Origin: Clostridia bacterium
Lineage (GTDB): Bacteria > Bacillota > Clostridia > TANB77 > CAG-508
Assembly: GCA_017437145.1 (NCBI GenBank)
Contig: JAFSBT010000004.1
Span: forward strand, 85,018 to 149,017
Length of the DNA: 64,000 bases
Direction of reading: 5' to 3'
This document shows, piece after piece, positions 45,577 through 53,711 of this stretch. The position numbers were made by a program, and so were the translations under genes. The notes beneath the pieces were generated by a model. The model saw only the letters and a list, made by a program, of their open reading frames with translations, was not told the DNA's origin and did not search any database. Within the stretch, counting starts at the first letter, position 1, and every line of letters starts with the position of its first letter.

Positions 45577-46107
45577 ATGGAATCTTTTTTTGATATTATT
45601 AGAAAAATAAAAGAACAAAACTTTAAATTTGATACGAATGAATTTTTAGAATATGTTAGATTTAGTATTATTAAAATATACAATGGCATCTATAATAATA
45701 AAATTGATTCATTATATGATGTCTGTTCTAAAGAACTAATTAATACAATGACCAAAAATAAGGATACTTTTAGACTTTCGAAAAATATCGACAATTTTCA
45801 AATACAATTTTCAAACATACACGATTATGTTGAGAAAAATAATGAAGAATTTATTAAAGTATATTTATCCATTTTCTGTTATGACAAAACTCTTCACGAT
45901 GGAGATTATTTTTGGAATGATATATGGATTGTTACATTAAAAAAAGAAATTTCTAAAAATTCATCTAATATATTTGAATGTGATAAATGTGGTGCAACTA
46001 TGACATTAAAAGATTCTATTTTGTCTTGTAATTATTGTAATAATAAAAAAATGCTTTCAAATTATTATTCTCAATGGAAAATTGTTGATATAGTAGTACA
46101 AAAATAA
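45577..46107 (+). CDS. Tim44-like domain protein with inserted zinc ribbon
   Basis: 176 residues. The outline is that of the small Tim44-like domain (FLEYVRFSIIKIYNGIYNNKID, then IQFSNIHDYVE and a beta sheet). A CDKCGATM...CNYCNN zinc ribbon interrupts the sheet near residue 145. Function unknown; relatives in Firmicutes are uncharacterised. AGGAGG precedes the ATG. First gene of a rightward operon with the metallo-hydrolase. Confidence 0.65.
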   Translation: MESFFDIIRKIKEQNFKFDTNEFLEYVRFSIIKIYNGIYNNKIDSLYDVCSKELINTMTKNKDTFRLSKNIDNFQIQFSNIHDYVEKNNEEFIKVYLSIFCYDKTLHDGDYFWNDIWIVTLKKEISKNSSNIFECDKCGATMTLKDSILSCNYCNNKKMLSNYYSQWKIVDIVVQK

Positions 46108-46130
46108 AATTATATAAAGGAGTTTTTTAT

Positions 46131-46760
46131 ATGTTAAATAATATAAAAATTAATTGTCATAGTTCAATAAAAATACAAAAAGAAAACATTATATATGTCG
46201 ATCCTTTTAGAATAAATGAAGTGCCTCATGATGCTGATTTTATTTTTATAACTCATTCTCATTATGACCATTTTAGTCCTAAGGATATTTTAAAAGTAGC
46301 AAAAATAGATACTATATTTATTACAGTTGAAGAAATAAAATCAAGCATTTTAGTAATGGGTGTTCCTGAAGAGCAAATTATAGTTGTAGAACCATTAAAA
46401 GAATATAAAATAAACAATCTTAAATTTAATACTCTCCCAGCCTACAATATAAACAAAAAATTCCATCCTAAAGAAAACGGATGGGTCGGTTATTTAATAG
46501 ACATTGATAATGTTAAATATTATATTGCAGGAGATACTGATAACACAGAAGAACTTCAAAACTTAAATTGCGATGTAGCATTTTTACCTATAGGTGGAAC
46601 ATTTACAATGAATTGTGAAGAAGCGGCTAAATTAGCAAATAAAATAAATGCAAAAGTAATTGTCCCTACACATTATGGAGAACTTGTTGGAACAAATGAA
46701 GATTTAGAAAAATTTTTAAAATTTACAACAAAAAATGTAAAAGTTTTAATAAATAATTAA
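46131..46760 (+). CDS. Metallo-beta-lactamase fold hydrolase (UPF0173-like)
   Basis: 209 residues. The signature HSHYDHFSP (HxHxDH) binds the metal, with IAGDTDNTEEL and VPTHYGELVG supplying further ligands. Members of this branch include hydrolases of sugar lactones and of unknown substrates. AAAGGAG precedes the ATG. Cotranscribed with the Tim44-like gene and a small membrane protein. Confidence 0.85.
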   Translation: MLNNIKINCHSSIKIQKENIIYVDPFRINEVPHDADFIFITHSHYDHFSPKDILKVAKIDTIFITVEEIKSSILVMGVPEEQIIVVEPLKEYKINNLKFNTLPAYNINKKFHPKENGWVGYLIDIDNVKYYIAGDTDNTEELQNLNCDVAFLPIGGTFTMNCEEAAKLANKINAKVIVPTHYGELVGTNEDLEKFLKFTTKNVKVLINN

Positions 46761-46785
46761 GTTTATGGAAAGGTGGGAAAACTTT

Positions 46786-46953
46786 ATGAATATCATGATT
46801 ATATTAATTATATTGGCAGCATTACTTTTAGGTTGTGCATGCTTATCAATTCCAGTTATTGCAATTATTTTTATAGTAAGAAATAATAATAAAAAAAGCA
46901 ATGATTCAGTAGAAGCATCAAAAAAGGAAACAATAGAAGAAAAAGCAGAATAA
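46786..46953 (+). CDS. Small single-helix membrane protein
   Basis: 55 residues from the ATG at 46786 (preceded by AAAGGTGGG). One long hydrophobic helix (residues 3-28) and a Lys/Glu/Ser-rich cytoplasmic tail. Function unknown. Terminated by AAAAATCCCCATATGGGGATTTTT at 46962-46985. Confidence 0.55.
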   Translation: MNIMIILIILAALLLGCACLSIPVIAIIFIVRNNNKKSNDSVEASKKETIEEKAE

Positions 46954-46961
46954 TAAATAAA

Positions 46962-46985
46962 AAATCCCCATATGGGGATTTTTAT
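46962..46985 (+). terminator. Terminator
   Basis: AAAAATCCCCATATGGGGATTTTT palindrome immediately after the small membrane protein gene. Confidence 0.85.
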
Positions 46986-47108
46986 GAATAGTTAATAATG
47001 AAAAATTAATAGTGAATAGTACAAAAGTGCTCTTAGCACTATTTTAATGTAACTATTCACTATTAACTATTCTCTATTAATTATTCACTGCGACGTCAGT
47101 CGCACTTT
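46986..47108. repeat. Long inverted repeat of the AATAGTGAATAGT family
   Basis: Arms AAAAATTAATAGTGAATAGT and TAACTATTCACTATTAACTA pair, with a GTGC/GCAC hairpin in the loop. A related sequence is at 63050-63160. It lies between the membrane protein terminator and tRNA-Lys. Confidence 0.65.
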
Positions 47109-47184
47109 TGGTGGGCAATCGGGGGGTCGAACCCCGGACCTTCTGATTAAGAGTCAGCTGCTCTACCAACTGAGCTAATCACCC
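47109..47184 (-). tRNA. tRNA-Lys (CUU)
   Basis: 76 bases with encoded CCA; anticodon stem-loop CTGACTCTTAATCAG gives CTT. Acceptor GGGTGAT pairs with the 3' strand with one weak pair. Confidence 0.92.
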
Positions 47185-47330
47185 ATTTATTCTTTAAAGC
47201 CGTTGCTTTCAACGTTTTTTATTATAATACCAAAATTATTCTTTGTCAATATAAATTATATTTATAAATACGCTATATATTTTTTCAATTTTAATAGTTA
47301 TATCAAATTTTAAATATTAAAACATATTTT

Positions 47331-47421
47331 GAATTTGGTATTTGGTTTTGGTCGTTGGATTTTTAAGAAACTCCTCCTTTGAAATTATCTCTATTACCAA
47401 ACTCTAAACTCTAAATTCCAA
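47331..47421. repeat. Inverted repeat element of GAATTTGG family, copy 2
   Basis: GAATTTGGTATTTGGTTTTGG at one end and CCAAACTCTAAACTCTAAATTC at the other form an imperfect hairpin like that at 45409-45502. Confidence 0.55.
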
Positions 47422-47429
47422 GCACAATA

Positions 47430-47457
47430 AAAACTGCCCTAAGGCAGTTTTTATTTT
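47430..47457 (-). terminator. Terminator of the VanW-family gene
   Basis: AAAACTGCCCTAAGGCAGTTTT hairpin with A-rich flank on the minus strand T run. Confidence 0.85.
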
Positions 47458-49427
47458 TATATTCCATTTATTACTGGATTTTCTTCTATTCCTCCTTGCC
47501 AGCCTTCATCTTCGCTATCATCTGGTTTACTTGGCTCCACTGGTTGTATTGGTTCTTCTTGTTCTGGCTCTTTAGGTATTTCCGGTGTTGGTGTTTCCGG
47601 AACTATAGGTTCACTTGGAGTTGGTTGTATTGGTGTTGGTTCAACTGGTGTTTCTTGTACTGGAGGAACCTCAACAATAGGACCTCTACTTATTATTTTA
47701 TTCATTGGCTTATATGTATCTGAAGATAAAACCTCTCTTGAAACTTCCACTCCATTTAATTTTTTTATTTTATATGTTATACTTTTACACCCATTCATTC
47801 CACTTTGCTTAACTTTTTCAACCCCTGGTTCCAATGAAGGATCATCTTTATATACTGTAGAATATGGTATGTAATTTAAAATTGTAGTATCAATTGCAAT
47901 TTCGTATTCAACATCCTCTTTAATTCCATAAATATCAGCTTTAGCTATTCCATTTTGAACACTCATTTTTATTAAAATCGGATTTTTTCTTGTATTTTTA
48001 AATTTAAAATCTATCGCTCCATAAACAACAGTCGCATCTTTACCTGCTGGTGTATATGATGTTAAAAACATATGATTACTTCTAGATACTATATCTAAAT
48101 TAGCATAAACTACTGCATCATAAAGTGTTGAAGAAATTTGACAAATTCCTCCTGCTAGCATATCAACAACTTCTCCTGCTTCATATCCTGCCGCATTTTT
48201 ATACCCTGCCGCAATAGTTCTTTCTCCAACGGTTCTATTATATGAGAAAGTTTCACCAGGTGCAAGTACAGTCCCATTAATCTTATTTGCTGCTATTTTT
48301 AAGTTAGTAGTTCTATTTACATTACTTGCAACATATCTAGTAGAAAAAGTTCCTAATAAATCTGGAAAAGCTTCATCTCCAATATCTTTTGTCAAAACAT
48401 TAGGGTGTGTTATTTTTAATGGTATTCTATATTCTGTTTGTTCTTCTTTTAAAATTTCTTTTGCTTGTTCTATATCAAAGTCAATTCCATCTACATGCGG
48501 GAATACTTTAAAAGGCTCTTTTGTATAATAAGCATCTTTTGGTTCACTATGAACTTCATTATAAATTCTTTCAATGTCGATAGATTGAGGTTTACATTTT
48601 TTCACTTCAAAAATTATATCTTTCCCATCATTATTTCTTAATTTTTCGACTATTTTCTCTTTAATTAATTCTTTATCTATTGAATTTCCTTCTGTTCCAC
48701 TTGTAATAATTAATGTCTCATCTTCTATATAATAATCACTTTCTATCACTGCATTTGGAATTTTTGTTGATATATCGTTAATAATATTATCTAATAATTC
48801 TTGATTATATGTACTTTTTAATTCAAAATTTTTTCCAAAAAAATTTGCCAAAAATATTTCGTAATTATTTTTAAATATATTTCCAACTCTACCATAATTA
48901 TACGCATAATCAATAGTTTCTTCTATATTATATTGGAATTCTATTTGCTCTGCCTCGATATAATACTCAAAATCCGCAGTTGTTAAATGTACTTTCTTTT
49001 TATTTTCGTTATTAAATTCTTCTTCTAATTTTTGAATTGCTTGTTCTCTATTTAATCCTTTTAAAGGAACTCCTTCAACTGTAACTCCAGATATAATATT
49101 AGTATTTTGCATATTTAAAATAGCAAAACCAGTCGTAGCAATTAGAGAAACTAAAATTAAAATTATGGCTATAATTATCCATTTTATAGTTCTACCACTT
49201 TTTACTTTTTTTTCTTTTTTCTTTTCTAATGTTTCTATTTTCTCATTTTCTTTTTTAATATTCTTTTCTTCTTTTTTCACTTCATTTTCATTAGTAGATT
49301 TTTGTTCCTCTTTTTTAGTTGCTTCTTTCTCTTTTAATTCTTCGTTTAAATCTTTTGTTTTTTCTTCATTTTTTTTTAATTCTTCCGTTTTTTTCTCTTT
49401 TTTTTCTTTTTCTTCGTAATTTTCCAT
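47457..49427 (-). CDS. VanW family protein with peptidoglycan-binding domains
   Basis: 656 residues. A Lys/Glu-rich cytoplasmic coil (1-77) precedes one membrane helix (about 79-102). Two PG_binding_4-like domains (about 110-330; GVTVEGVPLKGLNREQAIQKL) and a VanW domain (about 360-500; FSTRYVASNVNRTTNLKIAA, GGICQISSTLYDAVV) follow, then a G5-like segment and a C-terminal Pro/Glu/Thr tail of repeats (PVEPTPIQPTPSEP). Likely an extracellular wall-associated protein; VanW has no proven activity. GGAGTAAAAA precedes the ATG. Confidence 0.88.
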   Translation of the reverse strand: MENYEEKEKKEKKTEELKKNEEKTKDLNEELKEKEATKKEEQKSTNENEVKKEEKNIKKENEKIETLEKKKEKKVKSGRTIKWIIIAIILILVSLIATTGFAILNMQNTNIISGVTVEGVPLKGLNREQAIQKLEEEFNNENKKKVHLTTADFEYYIEAEQIEFQYNIEETIDYAYNYGRVGNIFKNNYEIFLANFFGKNFELKSTYNQELLDNIINDISTKIPNAVIESDYYIEDETLIITSGTEGNSIDKELIKEKIVEKLRNNDGKDIIFEVKKCKPQSIDIERIYNEVHSEPKDAYYTKEPFKVFPHVDGIDFDIEQAKEILKEEQTEYRIPLKITHPNVLTKDIGDEAFPDLLGTFSTRYVASNVNRTTNLKIAANKINGTVLAPGETFSYNRTVGERTIAAGYKNAAGYEAGEVVDMLAGGICQISSTLYDAVVYANLDIVSRSNHMFLTSYTPAGKDATVVYGAIDFKFKNTRKNPILIKMSVQNGIAKADIYGIKEDVEYEIAIDTTILNYIPYSTVYKDDPSLEPGVEKVKQSGMNGCKSITYKIKKLNGVEVSREVLSSDTYKPMNKIISRGPIVEVPPVQETPVEPTPIQPTPSEPIVPETPTPEIPKEPEQEEPIQPVEPSKPDDSEDEGWQGGIEENPVINGI

Positions 49428-49517
49428 TTTTTACTCCTTTATAAAAGTCGTTTACTGTTTTATCGTACCATAAAAAATTTCTTTTTACAACAAGTTTAAA
49501 GAAGAATATTAATAAAT

Positions 49518-49543
49518 TGTAGGGGCGACCATTGGTCGTCCGT
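49518..49543. repeat. Dispersed palindromic repeat, copy 6
   Basis: TGTAGGGGCGACCATTGGTCGTCCG followed by GCTTCGAAG; inverted relative to copy 7 at 49643. Confidence 0.85.
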
Positions 49544-49642
49544 GCTTCGAAGAAATATCTAAGATATAAACTTAATAAATACAAAAATATTAAATAAAAA
49601 ATCTATAATAAAATATTATAAATTTTGGGTATTCCTATTAAG

Positions 49643-49669
49643 TGCGGACGACCAATGGTCGCCCCTACA
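49643..49669. repeat. Dispersed palindromic repeat, copy 7
   Basis: GTGCGGACGACCAATGGTCGCC then CCTACAA. Copies 6 and 7 face each other across 100 bases. Confidence 0.85.
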
Positions 49670-49688
49670 ACTTTTAAAAATATTTCTT

Positions 49689-49880
49689 CTAAAAAAATAT
49701 TTCCGATACCGATTTATTCAATGCTTCTGCTATTTTATTCATTACATCCATTGAAGGATTTGTTCTGCTTCCTTTTTCTAAATGGCACAAGTATCCTGCA
49801 GATATTCCTGTTAAATCTGCTAGTTTAGAAAGAGTAATGCCTTTATTTTTTCTAATTTCTTTAAGATGATTATATTTCAT
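49689..49880 (-). CDS. XRE-family helix-turn-helix protein
   Basis: 63 residues, essentially a single HTH_3 domain: RKNKGITLSKLADLTGISAGYLCHLEKG. It is a stand-alone DNA-binding protein divergent from the S24-type regulator. AGAGGTGAAGTAAA precedes the ATG. Confidence 0.85.
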   Translation of the reverse strand: MKYNHLKEIRKNKGITLSKLADLTGISAGYLCHLEKGSRTNPSMDVMNKIAEALNKSVSEIFF

Positions 49881-49930
49881 TTTACTTCACCTCTTTTTGT
49901 CTTATTAACAATAATATTAGCATGTTCTTT

Positions 49931-49942
49931 TTGACAAGTCAA
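49931..49942. promoter_or_regulatory. Candidate operator TTGACAAGTCAA between divergent regulators
   Basis: A 5+5 base inverted repeat. On the minus strand it contains TTGACT, 17 bases from TAATAT, so it overlaps the -35 element of the XRE gene. Confidence 0.5.
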
Positions 49943-49991
49943 TATGTTTTTTTACAGATTTTGTAAATTTTTATTTTTTATTATTTACTAC

Positions 49992-50020
49992 TAGACAAAT
50001 TATGTTTTATTATGTATAAT
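49992..50020 (+). promoter_or_regulatory. Promoter of the S24-type regulator gene
   Basis: TAGACA, 17-base spacer, TATAAT, 30 bases before the ATG. Confidence 0.65.
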
Positions 50021-50050
50021 AATGAAAAATTTTAATTAAGAGGTGTCAAT

Positions 50051-50620
50051 ATGATTGGAGATATGATTGCTGAAATCAGAAAACAAAAAGGAATGACTAA
50101 AACAGAACTTGCAAAATTAACAGATATAAACATTGGTCATTTAACACATATAGAAAAAGGAGAAAGAAACCCTAGTCATAAAGCTTTAAAAAATATTTGT
50201 AAAGCTCTAGGTGTTCCTTATCAACAATTAATGTATACTTATGATAAACAACTTAGTGAAGAACAAGAATCTTATGGTTTTATAAAACATATTGCATATA
50301 ATAAAGTTCTTGCTATTGATACTATACATGGATTAATTGATTGTCCTGATAATATTTCAAGTGCTTCTCTTGCTATAAAAATTAGAGATACATCAATGGA
50401 GCCAAAAATAAAATCAAATGAATATATCTTTATAGAATTTAATTCTCTATTAAATAATAAAGATATAGGTTTATTTAAAGTAAATAATAAAATTATGGTT
50501 AGAAGATTTTACAGTAAAAAAGGTCAAATTACTTTAAAGCCTGATAATAAAGAATTTGAGGAATTAAAAATTACAAATTCTGATAATTTTTACATTATAG
50601 GAAAAGTATTAGGAAAATAA
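50051..50620 (+). CDS. LexA/CI-like regulator: XRE HTH with S24 peptidase-like domain
   Basis: 189 residues. N-terminal HTH_3 (MIAEIRKQKGMTKTELAKLTDINIGHLTHIEKGER) and C-terminal S24-like domain with DTSMEPKIKSNEYIFIEF (catalytic Ser in SMEP). The segment where the catalytic Lys of LexA/CI-type proteins sits reads MVRRFYSKKG, with Arg instead of Lys at the expected position. A usual Ala-Gly cleavage site is not seen. So it is probably a repressor not inactivated by self-cleavage. AGAGGTGTC precedes the ATG. Confidence 0.85.
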   Translation: MIGDMIAEIRKQKGMTKTELAKLTDINIGHLTHIEKGERNPSHKALKNICKALGVPYQQLMYTYDKQLSEEQESYGFIKHIAYNKVLAIDTIHGLIDCPDNISSASLAIKIRDTSMEPKIKSNEYIFIEFNSLLNNKDIGLFKVNNKIMVRRFYSKKGQITLKPDNKEFEELKITNSDNFYIIGKVLGK

Positions 50621-50712
50621 TTGTTGTTTTTTTAATATTTTTGTAAAAAATACTTGAATATTATTTTTTTTAATACTATAATATTTTTAGCAAAAGATAA
50701 AAAGGAAGAGGT

Positions 50713-51183
50713 ATGTTTATGGAATTAACAAAAAATATATTTTTTAACACAGATAAACTTGTTCAAAATTCTACTGTTAAAATTTCATATACTGGTAAAT
50801 TCTTTGAGGATAATTCTGAAGAAGTGTTTATTCATTATGGTTTTGGAGTAGCTTGGGATAATCTATCAGAAATAAAAATGGAAAAAACTGAATTAGGTTT
50901 TCAAGCTGAAATAGATCTATTAGAAAGCGATACTTTTAATTTCTGTTTTAGAAATGGTAATAATGAATGGGATAATAACGACTGTCAAAATTATGTTTTC
51001 AATTTAGAAAAAACTTCTTCTGATTTAGTTGTTCAAGATATTAACTTATCAATAGATAGACCTAATAGATTAAGAAAATCATATATTTGGAGTAAAAAAG
51101 TTAGAATAGCAGTTTATAAAATTATTACATATATTCCAAAATTAATTTCAGGAAATTATAAAAGAAAAATAACAAACGAATAA
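50713..51183 (+). CDS. Carbohydrate-binding module protein (CBM25/53-like)
   Basis: 156 residues. The first 105 read like a starch-binding CBM25/53 domain: KISYTGKFFEDNSEEVFIHYGFG..WDNLSEIKM and FNFCFRNGNNEWDNNDCQNYVF, with the conserved Trp/Asn positions. The C-terminal 45 residues are basic (RKSYIWSKKVRIAVYKI). No catalytic domain and no signal peptide, so it may bind intracellular glycogen. Start may be 50713 or the ATG two codons later. Family call from motif pattern. Confidence 0.6.
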   Translation: MFMELTKNIFFNTDKLVQNSTVKISYTGKFFEDNSEEVFIHYGFGVAWDNLSEIKMEKTELGFQAEIDLLESDTFNFCFRNGNNEWDNNDCQNYVFNLEKTSSDLVVQDINLSIDRPNRLRKSYIWSKKVRIAVYKIITYIPKLISGNYKRKITNE

Positions 51184-51184
51184 T

Positions 51185-51217
51185 AAAAAACTACCTGTAA
51201 AACGGGTAGTTTTTTTA
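51185..51217. terminator. Bidirectional terminator
   Basis: AAAACTACCTGTAAAACGGGTAGTTTTTTT hairpin between convergent genes. Confidence 0.85.
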
Positions 51218-51231
51218 TTTTATAAATGATT

Positions 51232-51957
51232 CTAAATCACATATCCCCCATTCGGTGAAATAATTTGCCCTGTTGTAAATTCATCTTCAATTAACCATTT
51301 AACACATCTATAAATATCAATTGGTTTACCAATTTTATTTAAAGGTGTATCATTTTTTATTTCTTCTTTTATTACTTTATCCAAAGAATTATTCATCTGT
51401 GTATCGATTACACCTGGTGCAATAGCATTCACTCTTATATTTGACAAACCTAATTCTTTAGCTAGTGCTTTTGTCATTCCATTTATACCTGCTTTAGATA
51501 CAGAATAAGCAACCTCACATGAAGCTCCTACCATTCCCCATATAGAAGAAATATTTACAATACATCCATTTTTATTATGTATCATATTAGGTAACACCTC
51601 TTGTGTAGTATAAAAAACAGAATTTAAATTAGTATTTAGCATTTCTTGCCAATCCACATCTGTAATATCATTAAACATTTGTAATTTAGCAATTCCTGCA
51701 TTATTTATTAAAACATCTATATTTTTAAATTTATCCAAAGTAAATTTAACTAATTTTTTCACTTCATCTCTTTTTGATACATCAGCCTTGCAAATTTCTA
51801 TTTTTATTCCTTGTTCTTTTAATTCTTTTTTTATTTGCTTTGCCTCTTTTTCAGATTTATTATAATTAAGTACTACATTAAATCCCTCTTTAGCCAGATT
51901 TTCTGCAATACATTTTCCAATACCTCTTGAACCACCTGTAATCAAAACTGTTTTCAT
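51232..51957 (-). CDS. Short-chain dehydrogenase/reductase (FabG/YmfI-like)
   Basis: About 241 residues. Cofactor motif TGGSRGIGKCIA, NNAG in LINNAGIAKL, catalytic Ser in NISSIWG and Tyr-x-x-x-Lys in YSVSKAG, and a C-terminal ITGQIISPNGGYVI-like close (TTGQIISPNGGYVI). NADP-dependent; could be 3-oxoacyl-ACP reductase or the EF-P 5-aminopentanone reductase YmfI. GTG at 51963 or ATG at 51957 after AGAGGTG. Substrate not certain. Confidence 0.85.
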   Translation of the reverse strand: MKTVLITGGSRGIGKCIAENLAKEGFNVVLNYNKSEKEAKQIKKELKEQGIKIEICKADVSKRDEVKKLVKFTLDKFKNIDVLINNAGIAKLQMFNDITDVDWQEMLNTNLNSVFYTTQEVLPNMIHNKNGCIVNISSIWGMVGASCEVAYSVSKAGINGMTKALAKELGLSNIRVNAIAPGVIDTQMNNSLDKVIKEEIKNDTPLNKIGKPIDIYRCVKWLIEDEFTTGQIISPNGGYVI

Positions 51958-52027
51958 ATTCACACCTCTTTCTTTATCTTGTAGATTAACATTCTTTCAT
52001 CTTCTTGTCAATACTTATACTTTTATG

Positions 52028-52066
52028 AAAAAAGCGTTTCATGATTTAATCACAAAACGCTTTTTC
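52028..52066 (-). terminator. Terminator
   Basis: AAAAAGCGTTT / AAAACGCTTTTT stem around a 16-base loop that itself pairs weakly; between the SDR and the hypothetical gene. Confidence 0.75.
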
Positions 52067-52074
52067 CTTACATC

Positions 52075-52398
52075 TTAACCTTTTTTGTAAAAAATATGAT
52101 AGGTTTCCAATTGACTATCTTTTTTCTCTATCGTCTTCAAGTAGTCTTGCTCTATATCTAACCAGACTCTTAAATATGTAGCACAGAAATCATAAGTTTC
52201 GTCGGCTCTTTCTGCAAAAGCAAAAAAATATTTCTCCTTCTTTTCATTATTATTATCAATGAAATAAATTCGAATAAAACTTTTATATCTTTCCGCAATT
52301 GGTAGAAATTGTATTCCTTCGGGAAGAAGGAGTTCAATCTGGCTATGACACAAATCCGAGAAGTCCAAATCAATCGTTGAAACTTTCATATTTTTCAC
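52075..52398 (-). CDS. Hypothetical protein
   Basis: 107 residues, acidic, no membrane segment; aromatic-rich (YFFAFAERADETYDFCATYLRVW in pieces). GGAGGTG precedes the ATG region (AAAGGAGGTGAAAAAT). No family recognised. Confidence 0.55.
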   Translation of the reverse strand: MKNMKVSTIDLDFSDLCHSQIELLLPEGIQFLPIAERYKSFIRIYFIDNNNEKKEKYFFAFAERADETYDFCATYLRVWLDIEQDYLKTIEKKDSQLETYHIFYKKG

Positions 52399-52549
52399 CT
52401 CCTTTAAATTAAAATGAGGTTTAAGATATTACACAATATAATATTGCTAAAAATATTATATCATTTTTTACATAATATTGCAAACTTACTGATTTCAAGA
52501 CATAAAAATAAAGCAAGCCATTAAATTAACGTCTTGCTTTATTTTAAAT

Positions 52550-52852
<303 letters not shown>

Positions 52853-52863
52853 ATATTCAATTT

Positions 52864-52938
52864 TGGTGACCCCTACGGGAATCGAACCCATGTCTCCGCC
52901 GTGAAAGGGCGATGTCTTAACCGCTTGACCAAGGGGCC
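52864..52938 (-). tRNA. tRNA-Glu (UUC)
   Basis: 75 bases with encoded CCA; anticodon stem-loop CGCCCTTTCACGGCG gives TTC. Confidence 0.93.
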
Positions 52939-52973
52939 TTGTAATAAATATTAGTGCGAAACTAATATTTATT

Positions 52974-53049
52974 TGGTGAGCCATCCGCGACTCGAACGCG
53001 GGACAACTTGATTAAAAGTCAAGTGCTCTACCACCTGAGCTAATGGCCC
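52974..53049 (-). tRNA. tRNA-Lys (UUU)
   Basis: 76 bases with encoded CCA; anticodon stem-loop TTGACTTTTAATCAA gives TTT. A second Lys acceptor to the CUU gene at 47109. Confidence 0.93.
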
Positions 53050-53159
53050 ATAATCCTTAAAAGAATTATATAAGCAACCGCTTCGTTTTTGCAGTTGCTT
53101 ATATATATTACAACATTTTTTACCTCATGTCAACTTTTTTTTAAAATTTTTTTATTTTT

Positions 53160-53342
53160 TTATGCATTTAATTTTGCTAAAAGCTCTTCTACATCGATTC
53201 CATGTACTGCACAAGCTTCTTCTAATGTTTCAGCTTGTGAAGCTGGGCATCCTAAACAATGCATTCCAACTTCTAAAAGAATTTCAGCTTTTTCAGGTGC
53301 TATTTCTAATAATTCACCTATTTTTGTTGTTTTTTCTATCAT
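53160..53342 (-). CDS. DUF1858 domain protein
   Basis: 60 residues, one DUF1858 domain: IGELLEIAPEKAEILLEVGMHCLGCPASQAETLEEAC with the conserved CxxC. These small proteins of anaerobes are thought to bind partners or sulfur in redox systems; role unproven. AAAGGAGG precedes the ATG. Confidence 0.85.
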   Translation of the reverse strand: MIEKTTKIGELLEIAPEKAEILLEVGMHCLGCPASQAETLEEACAVHGIDVEELLAKLNA

Positions 53343-53469
53343 ATTATTTCCTCCTTTTCTTTTTTTATATTAATAGATTATTTCTAGGCTTTAGTATTTT
53401 AAATTGCAATTTATCTTTTAATTCTCTACTAATTTTTTTATAATTTTACCACATTTTTTATAAAAAGTA

Positions 53470-53498
53470 TAGACAAACTTTTTTCCTTGTAGTATTAT
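53470..53498 (+). promoter_or_regulatory. Promoter of the type IV secretion-like operon
   Basis: TAGACA, 17-base spacer, TATTAT, about 45 bases before the first small frame of the operon. Confidence 0.6.
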
Positions 53499-53543
53499 TT
53501 TAACCATCAAGGGCTTTACTATTTATGAAAGGCTGGTGATAAA

Positions 53544-53711
53544 ATAAAAATTTTAACTCATATCTTTTTTATTTCTTTTATTGTTAATATCTTTGTTGTT
53601 TTTTATACTATTTATTTATTTTTTGAAATGAAAGTTTTTCATCAAGAACAAGGTTCTAAATTATCCTTAAAACAATTATCAAATAAAATTGGAGGTGTAT
53701 ATAAAGATTAA
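53544..53711 (+). CDS. Small membrane protein at the head of the T4SS-like operon (non-canonical start)
   Basis: 55 residues if translation begins at ATA 53544 (53 if at ATT 53550): KILTHIFFISFIVNIF..., one membrane helix (about 3-28) and a polar tail ending KQLSNKIGGVYKD. The segment TGGTGATAAA gives a ribosome site just upstream. No ATG, GTG or TTG start exists in the frame after the stop at 53526, apart from a Met deep inside. Its stop overlaps the presumed start of the VirD4-like gene. The call is tentative. Confidence 0.4.
   Translation: MKILTHIFFISFIVNIFVVFYTIYLFFEMKVFHQEQGSKLSLKQLSNKIGGVYKD

Noticed and set aside
47496..47723. Trp/Phe-rich open frame on the plus strand
   Set aside because: It is the antisense of the Pro/Glu/Thr-rich tail of the VanW-family protein.
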